Positions 16,562-25,520 of a stretch of DNA of 64,000 bases are shown here, one piece after another. The DNA comes from Candidatus Thorarchaeota archaeon. GTDB taxonomy: Archaea > Asgardarchaeota > Thorarchaeia > Thorarchaeales > Thorarchaeaceae. The stretch covers positions 62,001 through 126,000 of the forward strand of contig SHMX01000001.1 in the NCBI GenBank assembly GCA_008080745.1. Reading direction: 5' to 3'. Below the pieces are notes generated by a model, which was given only the letters and a program-made list of their open reading frames with translations, made no database searches and was not told where the DNA came from. How positions within the stretch are numbered: position 1 is the first letter of the stretch; the number at the start of each line of letters is the position of its first letter. Both the position numbers and the translations under genes were made by a program.

Positions 16562-16768
16562 TCATTCCTTAGGTAACCGGTATTGAAAGCCTCTATCAGA
16601 AGCAGATAACGCTCTAGCAGAGATTATTTCTTCACGTCTACTAAGTACAATCGACTCAGAATCTATCTCGAGAACTATTTCTTCGCCTTCTCGAACAAAG
16701 TTCTTGATTTCCTCCCGGGTCATACTACTAAGAATAGATTTAATTTGGTCCGCATATTTTCTTGACAT
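16562..16768 (-). CDS. 68-aa protein resembling the C-terminal tail domain of isoleucyl-tRNA synthetase
   Basis: The pattern KSILSSMTREEIKNF, then EEIVLEIDSESIVLSREE-like, then a short tail, follows the last ~60 residues of archaeal IleRS (a helix ending in EEIxxxLxxGE, then VxxDGExIxLxxEDV). The resemblance is from memory. It may be a stand-alone copy of that domain, or a remnant. It has its own ATG, with no strong Shine-Dalgarno. It lies 113 bp downstream of the DapA-Fae pair on the same strand. No synthetase core is in the window. Confidence 0.5.
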   Translation of the reverse strand: MSRKYADQIKSILSSMTREEIKNFVREGEEIVLEIDSESIVLSRREEIISARALSASDRGFQYRLPKE

Positions 16769-16881
16769 TTTTTTTCACGGTGCTACGTTATTTTTCAAGG
16801 CATGTATCATGTGAAAATGACACTGAGATTGTGGCACATAGGATATGTATCACATGATACATTTACCTTTCTATGATATGT

Positions 16882-18357
16882 TCAAGGACGATACGCAAAG
16901 GGGTGTCTAGCAGACTCCTTTCTGAGTTTTACTTCAGAGATACCTTCTCTCCTCTCAATTGCTCGTCTAATTGCAAAACGGACAGCACGGAAGTTGTTTA
17001 TATGTACCCTTTTTGGATTCACAGCATTTGGATGAACAAATACATTTGCTGCAATCACTATGTCCTTGAGAAGTTCTTCAGGAAGAATATGATCTGTGAC
17101 TGTACGATTCACTGCATCAACAACAGCTTGTTGGGCAACGTTGTAGACCATATCTTTGTGTTTCTCGTGAGTAATGGTCACAGTGGGCGCAAATATTGTA
17201 AGTGGTTCAAGGCCGCTGATAATATTTGAACTGTGATATCCTTCTACAGTTTTCCCAGCATTCTCTACTGCTGTTTTGAGTGGCCCGTCTCGTAAACCCA
17301 AGACAAGATCAACATGTGCTACCTCTTGCCCCCCACCACATAAAGCCTCTCCGTGAAGGAATTCAAGACCAGTAATGGTTTCTGGAACCATTCCATGAGC
17401 CTTCGGATAACTTTCTGCAACAAGGATATTGTCACCCTTCTGGAATTTCACAGGACCCCGTTTTATCAGAAGAAGATCTTCCAGACAAGTACGGATTTCG
17501 TCAATATCATCATAAGAAGGTACATCACCTATCAGCAGAGGTTGTCTTGGCGCTCCTACAGTAATTCCCATCATATTGAGGGCAGCTTTGACAATAGCAC
17601 CTCCACCGCGATTAACAATCAATCTCACAGTCTTCTGAATGCTTCTTTGAATAATGAGAGCCTCATTAAGATCGCCTTGAGCTAATTGTGCTTGCATTTT
17701 GATATAGCGGTCAGGAAAAATGTTCGCACTTGCCAGAATAGCACCATCGCACCCGGTAGCAAATGCAGGTAGGGCAACTTCATCATGACCAATTACAACT
17801 TGGAATTCCTCTGGTCTTCGAACAAGAATAGTTGTCAGGTTTACTAAATTACCACTGGAGTCTTTCATTCCAATGATTCCATCCACCTCTCTTAATCCAT
17901 CAATAAGCTTCCAATCCAGCATTACACCCGTTACCTGAGGAATATTATAGAGGAATATTGGCAATTCACAGGCTCGAGCTATCTTCTCATAATGCTCAAA
18001 AATCTCCTTATTCGTAGGTTTGAGGAAATAGGGAGAAACTACTAGAGCTGCATCTGCACCAAATTCAGCCGCACGATGGGTGATTTTAATCGCGTCGTTT
18101 GTGTAGGCAGCTCCAGTCCCTGCTAAAACAGGTACTCGTCCTTTTGCAGCATCACAAGCAATTTTGATTGCCTCAACTTTTTCTTCAAAACGCATACTCG
18201 TGAATTCACCAGTTGTGCCACAAGGCACAATTCCAGTCGCACCTGCTTTAATTACGTAATCAATAAGCGCACGATATTGATCCTCATTAACACCATCCTC
18301 ATCAAAGGGGGTTACAAGTGCTGGGAAAACACCTTTGAATTTAAAATCCTTTGCCAT
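16882..18357 (-). CDS. DapA-type class I aldolase fused to a formaldehyde-activating enzyme (Fae) domain
   Basis: Residues 1-300 are a DapA/N-acetylneuraminate-lyase family barrel with the Schiff-base Lys in GIIGMKDSSGN (~K165), Tyr in LYNIPQVTG (~Y137) and the GTTGE loop. The Arg that follows YNVP in true dihydrodipicolinate synthases is absent, so another 2-oxoacid substrate is likely. Residues ~330-491 match Fae: GEALCGGGQEVAHVDLVLG with the conserved catalytic His (~H348), GLEPLTIFAPTVTI, and the ending KESARHPFA. Fae joins formaldehyde to tetrahydromethanopterin. A GGAGG lies 8 nt before the chosen ATG at 18357, five bases after the upstream paralogue's stop, so the two are one operon. 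Confidence 0.9.
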   Translation of the reverse strand: MAKDFKFKGVFPALVTPFDEDGVNEDQYRALIDYVIKAGATGIVPCGTTGEFTSMRFEEKVEAIKIACDAAKGRVPVLAGTGAAYTNDAIKITHRAAEFGADAALVVSPYFLKPTNKEIFEHYEKIARACELPIFLYNIPQVTGVMLDWKLIDGLREVDGIIGMKDSSGNLVNLTTILVRRPEEFQVVIGHDEVALPAFATGCDGAILASANIFPDRYIKMQAQLAQGDLNEALIIQRSIQKTVRLIVNRGGGAIVKAALNMMGITVGAPRQPLLIGDVPSYDDIDEIRTCLEDLLLIKRGPVKFQKGDNILVAESYPKAHGMVPETITGLEFLHGEALCGGGQEVAHVDLVLGLRDGPLKTAVENAGKTVEGYHSSNIISGLEPLTIFAPTVTITHEKHKDMVYNVAQQAVVDAVNRTVTDHILPEELLKDIVIAANVFVHPNAVNPKRVHINNFRAVRFAIRRAIERREGISEVKLRKESARHPFAYRP

Positions 18358-18362
18358 TGAAT

Positions 18363-19763
18363 TTACCTCCATATCTCTCCTAGAGCTACAGAAACAGCTT
18401 CTTCTGCTGCATGAGTTATCGCTCTTCGATCCCGAGAGTTAAGGTCGACATCCATAGCCATAATCATCACGTATTTCTCAATTTTTTCTTCAGGAATCTT
18501 GTTTGACTTCAATAATTCTGAAACCGCCTTTGCCGCTCCAGACTGAACAGGTCCATAGAATAAGGAGGCTTGACGCATTGAACGAATCTGTCTCATGGGT
18601 AGCATCAAGCTGCTTGGCCGTACTCGGAGATTGGGTTCAAGAATAATCGATAATGCCTCATAACCAATCTTTGGAGTGGTTAGCAGTCTGACAAATACTT
18701 CTCCTAGAGGACCGTCAGCTAGACCAGAAATCACGCTTGCGGATACAATATCGTTTGCACCATTACCAATACCCATATCGCCCAACGAATCCTTAGCAAC
18801 ACCATAATCTGATACGAGGTCTCTCATATCAACCGCTTTTACTAAATCTGGATGTTGCAGGGGTTTAATGAGTTTCAGTTTCTCAAGTTCAATCCGAACT
18901 TCTTCTCGAAGTTCACGGGTAAGAGTACCACCAGTATTTAGTGGCATTCGATCCCGCCCAGCATTGATACCCATCATCCTCAAAGCTGCCTTTGCAGGTG
19001 GGGCACCGCCATTTCGAGTGATAATTCTTGAAAGAGTTTGAACAGAATGCTGTAATTGCATTGCCTCGTCAAATTTCCCTTTTTTGACCTTATCCATGAT
19101 ATCCAACCAGATGTGGGGGATAACATTTGCCGATGCAAGAATAGCTGCACTGGCTCCTGCGGCGATGGCGGATAAGAAGCACTCATCATGACCAATCAAT
19201 ACAGGAATCTTATTTTTGACCTTTTCAATTAGATCCAGTGTATGGGGAATGTTTCCACTACTGTCTTTTATTCCCACAACATTATCAACTTCAACAAGAT
19301 CCTCAACAAGTGAGCTATTAAGAACACCCAAGGTACATTGTGGAATGTTGTAGAGAATAATGGGAAGATCACTCTTTCTAGCTACGGTCTCATAATGTTC
19401 ATAGTAGCCTTTGTCAGAGGGACGCAAATAGAAGGGAGAAATGACCAGGGCTGCATCACATCCAATGTCTGCAGCAAATTTCGTCAGCGCAACTGTTGCC
19501 TTGGTACTATTTTGTCCAGTTCCTGCAACTATGGGAACTCTGCCATCAACGAATTCCACTGCAAGTTTTAGCAGTTTCTTTCGTTCTTCAGTTCGCATGT
19601 AGACGAATTCACCAGTTGTTCCAGCTGGAACAACACCTGTCGCACCATTTTCAATGGTGTAATCGATTACTTCTCTGAAACCTTCTTCCATGATGTCGCC
19701 GTCTTTGGTGAAAGGTGTCACCAGTGCGGGCATCACTCCTTTAGGAATGAATTTCTTTGACAT
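18363..19763 (-). CDS. DapA-type class I aldolase fused to a degenerate Fae-like domain
   Basis: Paralogue of the next gene. The aldolase part (1-300) keeps the Lys (GIKDSSGN, K166), Tyr (LYNIPQCTLG, Y138) and GTTGE loop. Residues ~328-466 align with Fae (ISGLADGPLGE, IILEPNLRVRPSSLMLP, LFYGPVQSGAAKAV, a IPEEKIEKYVMIMAM stretch), but the segment equivalent to NEVAHIDL reads NDIVSASV: the catalytic His is Ser341 and the following Asp is Ser343. The usual HPFA ending is also missing. The Fae part is thus probably not catalytic and may be structural or regulatory. It starts the operon; cutA is divergent across 69 bp. Confidence 0.85.
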   Translation of the reverse strand: MSKKFIPKGVMPALVTPFTKDGDIMEEGFREVIDYTIENGATGVVPAGTTGEFVYMRTEERKKLLKLAVEFVDGRVPIVAGTGQNSTKATVALTKFAADIGCDAALVISPFYLRPSDKGYYEHYETVARKSDLPIILYNIPQCTLGVLNSSLVEDLVEVDNVVGIKDSSGNIPHTLDLIEKVKNKIPVLIGHDECFLSAIAAGASAAILASANVIPHIWLDIMDKVKKGKFDEAMQLQHSVQTLSRIITRNGGAPPAKAALRMMGINAGRDRMPLNTGGTLTRELREEVRIELEKLKLIKPLQHPDLVKAVDMRDLVSDYGVAKDSLGDMGIGNGANDIVSASVISGLADGPLGEVFVRLLTTPKIGYEALSIILEPNLRVRPSSLMLPMRQIRSMRQASLFYGPVQSGAAKAVSELLKSNKIPEEKIEKYVMIMAMDVDLNSRDRRAITHAAEEAVSVALGEIWR

Positions 19764-19832
19764 GGGAATCAGCCAGCAATACCATCGAGCTTACCTCTTG
19801 CATATAAATCCAGCCCACTATACAGTTACAAC
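19764..19832. promoter_or_regulatory. Divergent promoter region between the DapA-Fae operon and cutA
   Basis: A 69-bp gap must hold both promoters. GCATATAAATCC at 19800-19811 contains a TATA-like ATATAAAT about 25 nt before the cutA ATG, consistent with a very short or absent cutA leader. Confidence 0.45.
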
Positions 19833-20159
19833 ATGAAAGAATACATACTTGCAATAACGACATGTCCAAAAGACGAGTCTAAAGACCTTGCAGATGCCCT
19901 GGTCAAATCAAAAAAATGTGCATGTGTTAACATAATACCGGGAATCAAGAGTATATATCATTGGAGGGGCAGTATTGAGACCGGAGAGGAATCAATACTC
20001 CTAATGAAGACAGAGAAAGAGCTCTCGAATGAACTCTGGGATATTCTCAAAGAACACCATTCGTATGAAGTACCTGAATTCGTAATTATTCCAATAGCAG
20101 GAGGATCTGAAGCGTACCTCAAGTGGATTTCAGAATCGGTAAGGAATGGTCCAGAATAG
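19833..20159 (+). CDS. cutA: CutA1 divalent-ion tolerance protein
   Basis: Small trimeric ferredoxin-like-fold protein. The opening MKEYILAITTCPKDESKDLA, CACVNIIPGIKSIYHWRG, ETGEESILLMKTEK and SYEVPEFVIIPI are the family's signature segments, and 108 aa is the normal length. The cellular role is unsettled; copper-ion tolerance gave the name. The ATG is only 25 nt from a TATA-like box, suggesting a leaderless message. Confidence 0.95.
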   Translation: MKEYILAITTCPKDESKDLADALVKSKKCACVNIIPGIKSIYHWRGSIETGEESILLMKTEKELSNELWDILKEHHSYEVPEFVIIPIAGGSEAYLKWISESVRNGPE

Positions 20160-20171
20160 TAGGACCACTCC
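20143..20171. terminator. Convergent hairpin over the cutA stop codon
   Basis: GGAATGGTCC and GGACCACTCC pair with one mismatch around a 9-nt loop, between the convergent ends of cutA and the 821-aa gene. No T-run follows on either strand, so the role is uncertain. Confidence 0.35.
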
Positions 20172-20177
20172 ATATTA

Positions 20178-22643
20178 TTAAGCAAAATCGACTCTACGTG
20201 CTGCATAAACAAGTGACTCGTTGAAGTATTTACCAATAAGTTTTGCAATTACTGGTCCCACAATATAGTTAATGTCACCAGGCATCATGGCAGAGATGTT
20301 GGTTTTTCTAGAGAGTTTGCCCTTTCTTCTCAACGCGTTAATCTCTCTTCGTATAATATTTCGTGCTTCTTCGAGGGTCATAGGTGTAGCAGTTGGTCCA
20401 ATTAAGCCATCTTTGATATCGGATATCGCACGTTGAACAAACACTGAAAGGTTGTCAATATCATCAGCATTAACCATGTGTGCTTTGCCATGGGTTTCAC
20501 AATCACCCTCTTTGGGTGTACTGCCACAAATACGACAGAAGGGTCTTCCGCGATGCATCTTAACATAATATGCCAAAAGGTTAGCACATTTTGCATCATC
20601 TGTTGCGGTCCATTCAAGACCTTTCGTACCGACTCGTCCTATAGCTCTGAACACGGTGTGACTTTTCGTATATATCCAAATAAGTGGACTGAGAGAGGCT
20701 CGTTTTCGTTCAGCAATAAGCTCTTCTTCGATTTTTGCCTGAACTGCAGCCTCTTCTTTTTCCATCTTCTTAACCCGTTCTCGTTTAAGGAATCGTTGCA
20801 TCACATCAAATGCAATAGTATAGTTGTCAAATTCTAATTTATCGACATTCAATGGTTTATCAATGACCCCTGTGAAAAGTGGACTTGGAGTAGTACGTAA
20901 TAGTTTATCAGCATGTTCCATATCACGGTTTGATAACCTAGCATGGAACCATGCAGATATTGATGCAGCATGAAGGTGTGGATGGACTGTCTTCATCTCG
21001 TATATTCTCTCCTGAGTCAAGTCGATTAGAATCTCCTCACGAAGGTTCTGTAGATGAGTATCCGCATCCTCATAGATGCTCTTCAGTAACGCCTTTGTTC
21101 TTAGAAGATCTTGCTTTGAACGATGATAAGTTTCTACAACCCTTACAACTGGTGTAAGTGTTGGAATTATCGCATACCATGCTAAATCATCACGTAAAGC
21201 TACCATGGTTTCGCTCTGAATTCTCTGATGACTCATATCTGATGCAGAACTAACACCCATGGACTTTAGAGCTCCACTTTTTACTAATTCTCTTGCTTCC
21301 AAGAGTTTCTTTACTTCATCTGGAGGGGGAACACGCATCTTCTTCTTGAGAGCTTCTAAGACGGGAACCTCCATTCCAAGTAAGCTTTTTCGATCTTTGG
21401 TAAGAAATGTGATGTCAATCTTATCTAACTCAGAGGCTCGAAGTCCCCTTGCTTTTAGCATACCCTTAACAGGTTTCTCAAGAGTCTGCTCTAATTTATC
21501 AATGGTTTTAAGAGATCTTTCAAGACGTTCTAATTCTTCCTTAGTGAAAGCTGGAGCTTCAGGCTGTCCTTCGGGTTTAATCTCCGTTTCTGCGCCAACA
21601 TCCTTAGAAGCTTGTAATAGGCCCGCAACCAGTTCTTCTACTGAACGTATTCCTTTACGTCCTAGAGTGGATTGGGAAGTACCAGGAGGGGTATTAGTGT
21701 AATAATCCAGAATGTCAAATGCAATTTGTGAGTACTCTTGTAGAACCTGTGCGAATCTCTCTGCGACAAATGCTCCCAATTCAGATTCAAGTTTTTCAAT
21801 TGTATAGGATTCTTTCAATTTGCTCTCAATAAAATCTAGGATTTCAATCCGAAGTGCATGAACAGTCTTTGCAATGTTTGTTTCTATTGTACCTTTACAC
21901 AAGTTGTCAATAACCGTGTCAACAATGTGTTTCCAAGCCTCTGAATTTATCGCAGAAGGCGTTATTGTACTTCGAAGATATGTTGTTTCTCCAATAATCT
22001 GTTCAATTCCCCGTTTCAATACGGATATTTCTACAATTTCTTGATCGTGAGGACGGGTGAGTTCATCAATTAGAGAAAGTGAGCTTTCCTTCAGACCTGA
22101 AGCCTTGATGTATAATTCTTCACGCCATTTATCCGCCCATCCTGTAATTGCATTGAGAAAGTCAACTCTACAGTTAGGAGAATACTCGCTCGGTATGTTC
22201 GTGAGATATTCTTTGATGAGATCAGATACTCTACTACGAGCTGTATCATCTGTCGATGCAGTAGTGTAATCATTACAAAAGGTAATCACAAATTCACTGA
22301 TAGTTTTGAGAGTATGGAGACCCTCATTGTATCGTTTGTCTAACACAAGCTTAATCTCTTCCCGGAGAAGAGTCTGTTCATCCTTTGCGACCTTTTCTTT
22401 CTCTTCTGCAGGAACATCTCCTGATTCCTCATAGCTGATTACAATAGTACCCTGATATGTATGAAGATAAAAAGCTGCGAATTCACGTATGAGATCTTCA
22501 AGGAATACCGCACCATCAAGTCTTCGTTTGAATAATTGACGGTCTCGGGAGCTCCGCATATGGGTTACCAAGGCCTCACCAAGAAAAATCTCTTTTCCAG
22601 CCTCACTCATCTGACGGGTCTTGACTAACCAATTGCTAGACAT
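20178..22643 (-). CDS. Giant helical protein with zinc-knuckle-like motif (821 aa)
   Basis: No family recognised. Predominantly alpha-helical and highly charged throughout, with a coiled-coil-prone stretch near 350-400 (TKEELERLERSLKTIDKLEQ) and a probable zinc site near 715-735 (CRICGSTPKEGDCETHGKAH: Cys-x2-Cys ... Cys-x-x-His ... His). The C-terminus is basic and helical. No signal peptide or membrane segment. Its ATG follows the TAA of the 927-aa gene directly (TAAATG), with GGAGGAGG inside that gene's last codons, so expression is tightly coupled and the two products probably act together. Confidence 0.75.
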   Translation of the reverse strand: MSSNWLVKTRQMSEAGKEIFLGEALVTHMRSSRDRQLFKRRLDGAVFLEDLIREFAAFYLHTYQGTIVISYEESGDVPAEEKEKVAKDEQTLLREEIKLVLDKRYNEGLHTLKTISEFVITFCNDYTTASTDDTARSRVSDLIKEYLTNIPSEYSPNCRVDFLNAITGWADKWREELYIKASGLKESSLSLIDELTRPHDQEIVEISVLKRGIEQIIGETTYLRSTITPSAINSEAWKHIVDTVIDNLCKGTIETNIAKTVHALRIEILDFIESKLKESYTIEKLESELGAFVAERFAQVLQEYSQIAFDILDYYTNTPPGTSQSTLGRKGIRSVEELVAGLLQASKDVGAETEIKPEGQPEAPAFTKEELERLERSLKTIDKLEQTLEKPVKGMLKARGLRASELDKIDITFLTKDRKSLLGMEVPVLEALKKKMRVPPPDEVKKLLEARELVKSGALKSMGVSSASDMSHQRIQSETMVALRDDLAWYAIIPTLTPVVRVVETYHRSKQDLLRTKALLKSIYEDADTHLQNLREEILIDLTQERIYEMKTVHPHLHAASISAWFHARLSNRDMEHADKLLRTTPSPLFTGVIDKPLNVDKLEFDNYTIAFDVMQRFLKRERVKKMEKEEAAVQAKIEEELIAERKRASLSPLIWIYTKSHTVFRAIGRVGTKGLEWTATDDAKCANLLAYYVKMHRGRPFCRICGSTPKEGDCETHGKAHMVNADDIDNLSVFVQRAISDIKDGLIGPTATPMTLEEARNIIRREINALRRKGKLSRKTNISAMMPGDINYIVGPVIAKLIGKYFNESLVYAARRVDFA

Positions 22644-25397
22644 TTAGTTCTCCTCCTCCATCCTGAGATAGTTATTCCCAATCGTTACAGTCAATTCACA
22701 ATCTTCAATCTCGTAAGTGACTAGGTAAATCAATCCAGGGACCTTGGGATCTCTTAGATATGCCCGAGTTGGTCTTGGTAACAGACGTCCTAATCCCCGC
22801 ATAACAGAATTCATCATGAATTCTAGAAATTCTTCACCAATACTGATGTTGATGCCCTTTGTTGCGTCAGTTCCCTCTGCTGCTAGTTTTTCCAACCGTT
22901 CAGCAAACAAAGACTCCATTTTGTCCTGATGCGTGTCCATCTTCAAGAGCTTCTCATTGAGTAAATCTCGAAGATCGACATAAAGTAACATCTCTTCTGA
23001 AGGTTCTGGCTTCTCTGGAACAGGGTGTTCCGCCTTCAATGGATAATCCTCCTCTATTGCTCTGAGTCTTGGCTCCAATGGGGGAGGCTCTACGGGTTTG
23101 GTTGTGGGTCCAGTTGGCTCAGTAGGTTTTGGAGGGGGTGGAGGAGGTACTTCTACTGTAGGATCAGTCTGTGATTTTTCAACAGCCTTGTCATACTTTC
23201 GTTTCGCCTCTTCGTACTGTGCTGATTTCCATTTGTAATCTTCATGTGCTTTTTTGTATTCTGATTCTTCTTTATCGAATTTTTCTACCTGTGCATGATA
23301 TGCCTTCATTTCTAAATTATATCGGGCACGAGTATCAGCGAGTAGTTCTTGTCTCCGAGCATTATGCTCTCGAATTGGTTTGTTAAGTGCTTCAATTCGG
23401 TCACATTCTGCTTGCCAAGCGTCGACTTTAGTTTGGTATTCCTGTTCTCGAATGGTAGCCTCGTACTCAACTTTGCCAGCAATAGTACGTGCAGTTACAC
23501 CCTCTCCAACCTTGTTATGTACGAAGCGTTGGAGGTCCATCAATTTCGTGGAGAGAGGGGTGGCTTCATCAAATTGAGAATCTAAGGTTGCAATCCATCT
23601 TTTTGCCTCTTCAATCCATTCTTCTGGTTTTTCCTCTTGAGCATCAAGAATTATCCTTAATTCCTGAATTAGCTTGGCATCCTCATTGCGTATCTTGGAT
23701 ATTATTCTCCGAATCAATGGTTTGGAGAGAAGTGTATCCGCGATATCGGGGATGATATCAGCTACCAGATTTTCGAATTTTATAAGTAAAGCATCTAACT
23801 TTTGTCCCCAATCAGATAGTTTGACCTCATCAGCAGATGAATCCTCAGCATGGGTAAGAATAATTTCTGCACGTGTGATGTTAGCTATATCTGCAAATTT
23901 TATCAGAGACCAAATGTCAATTTCTTTGAAGGCATTAGACATGTCACGAGCAATGATTTGCATTAAAGTTCCGAAGTCATCTTCACGAGAACCCTCGAAC
24001 GCCTTCCTGTCAAATACCGCATTTAATTGGAGATATAATTCACTGTAGAATTTTTCGAACAACATTACATCCATTTCATCAGTTGTGTTTCCTGTGTTCT
24101 CTGAACGGAATTCCTGCATAGCCGCAAAGAAGACTTTCCTAGCAGCAGTTACAACAATATACTGTCCAAGTTCTTCAGCAAAGTATTGAGAAACACGTTT
24201 ACAATAAGCCAAGAAGTAACGGAATACACTCTTTAATTGCCAAGCACGTATTTGCCCAATGATGGGCATTTCGCGCTTTCCGGATTCCACAATCTCCTCA
24301 GCTAGTCCTTTAGCAAAATCCTTCTCGATACCCTCAAGACGATGTCCATTCAGACGGATATCTTCAAGCAATGTTTCTAGATGTTTATCCAAAGTGAGTT
24401 GTTTTCCAGAGGTGATATGAGCCTCGACTATTTCAGAAAATACTTCAACGGCGTTTACCAAGTGCTCAACAAAATCCGACGCCTTAGATCTCAAGTCAGA
24501 TAACTCGTCTACAGTCACTACTCCTGTTCCGATATATTTGCTCAGAGATTCTATTGCAGTTCGAGCGATATCAACCTCTTCAGCACTATATGCATAGGTG
24601 TTAACTTCAGCAAGTATTGCACGTCCAATTTCTGGAACTTTATGAGCTAGAGTATGTATTGCTGTTGGAGTAAGAATTCTATGTCTGAAATGGTTAACAA
24701 TAAGATCTTCAGAGCCCTCCGGAAGAAGTAATTCGTGGCTTAGTCTTTTTATGATTTTAGGTCCTGGGGGTAACATTGTGAAATCATCACTATAACTCAA
24801 CTTGATAATTGCCTCGTTATCCACATGTTCTGGCTTTAGTACTAAAGAATCCCAAGAACCTTGGAACTGTCGATCCATCATCTGGACATAGATTACATTA
24901 TTGAAACGATCATTGAATCTCCGTAAGACAGTAAGCCCATCAGTGTCATAACTGACATCATTTTCAACAATGGCTTGTTCGATGTCAGAGATTTTTTTCG
25001 CAAGCTTTTTCATGTGGTCGTCAATTTTGAAGGGATCAACAACACCCTTTTCCCAGCTCAATACACAGACATGTGCACCAACACCTTCAGATTGACCACC
25101 AGAGATAATGAGTTCCTCAGGTAAAACATCCGGTCCAGGTACTTGGTCCAACTCCCACTCAACTGAGAGAAGTTCTAGTCCTTCAGAGTTGAGGACACCA
25201 TCTCGAATAAGGAATATTAGTGGAGTTATATTCAAGGCAACAGTATCTGAATTTTGTTGCATCATGCTTCCAGACCCAATGGCACTACCCAATGGGAATC
25301 CTTGACTTGTTGTAGATCCCAGAACAGATGCTGATGCCATTCGAATTGCTTCCACAGTGCTCGGTGTCTGAATTTTACTTTTTTCAGCTCGCGCCAT
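22644..25397 (-). CDS. Giant helical protein with coiled coil and polyproline linker (917 aa)
   Basis: No family recognised. The N-terminal ~200 residues have mixed strands (ALNITPLIFLIRDG, VCVLSWEKG); ~200-650 is helical; ~660-760 is a long charged coiled coil (KVDAWQAECDRIEAL, EEAKRKYDKAVEK); then a proline-rich linker (EVPPPPPPKPTEPTGP) and a final compact domain ending with strands (VPGLIYLVTYEIED). I start at the ATG at 25397 because GGAGG lies 8 nt upstream; an in-frame ATG at 25427 would add ten residues. First gene of a two-gene unit with the 821-aa protein. Size and layout suggest a structural or scaffold role; that is inference. Confidence 0.75.
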   Translation of the reverse strand: MARAEKSKIQTPSTVEAIRMASASVLGSTTSQGFPLGSAIGSGSMMQQNSDTVALNITPLIFLIRDGVLNSEGLELLSVEWELDQVPGPDVLPEELIISGGQSEGVGAHVCVLSWEKGVVDPFKIDDHMKKLAKKISDIEQAIVENDVSYDTDGLTVLRRFNDRFNNVIYVQMMDRQFQGSWDSLVLKPEHVDNEAIIKLSYSDDFTMLPPGPKIIKRLSHELLLPEGSEDLIVNHFRHRILTPTAIHTLAHKVPEIGRAILAEVNTYAYSAEEVDIARTAIESLSKYIGTGVVTVDELSDLRSKASDFVEHLVNAVEVFSEIVEAHITSGKQLTLDKHLETLLEDIRLNGHRLEGIEKDFAKGLAEEIVESGKREMPIIGQIRAWQLKSVFRYFLAYCKRVSQYFAEELGQYIVVTAARKVFFAAMQEFRSENTGNTTDEMDVMLFEKFYSELYLQLNAVFDRKAFEGSREDDFGTLMQIIARDMSNAFKEIDIWSLIKFADIANITRAEIILTHAEDSSADEVKLSDWGQKLDALLIKFENLVADIIPDIADTLLSKPLIRRIISKIRNEDAKLIQELRIILDAQEEKPEEWIEEAKRWIATLDSQFDEATPLSTKLMDLQRFVHNKVGEGVTARTIAGKVEYEATIREQEYQTKVDAWQAECDRIEALNKPIREHNARRQELLADTRARYNLEMKAYHAQVEKFDKEESEYKKAHEDYKWKSAQYEEAKRKYDKAVEKSQTDPTVEVPPPPPPKPTEPTGPTTKPVEPPPLEPRLRAIEEDYPLKAEHPVPEKPEPSEEMLLYVDLRDLLNEKLLKMDTHQDKMESLFAERLEKLAAEGTDATKGINISIGEEFLEFMMNSVMRGLGRLLPRPTRAYLRDPKVPGLIYLVTYEIEDCELTVTIGNNYLRMEEEN

Positions 25398-25520
25398 ATT
25401 CAAGCCTCCAATGTAAGGAGTATTCATCTATATTCTAAGGGAGCGGCAATTTCACATGAATTGGTCCCAGACTGACATATTGGAGACCTGTCTTTTGAAC
25501 TTAGCTGGGTCGAACTTGAA

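Noticed and set aside
16882-18357. Dihydrodipicolinate synthase (dapA) for lysine synthesis
   Set aside because: The Arg after YNxP is missing and the Fae fusion points to another substrate.
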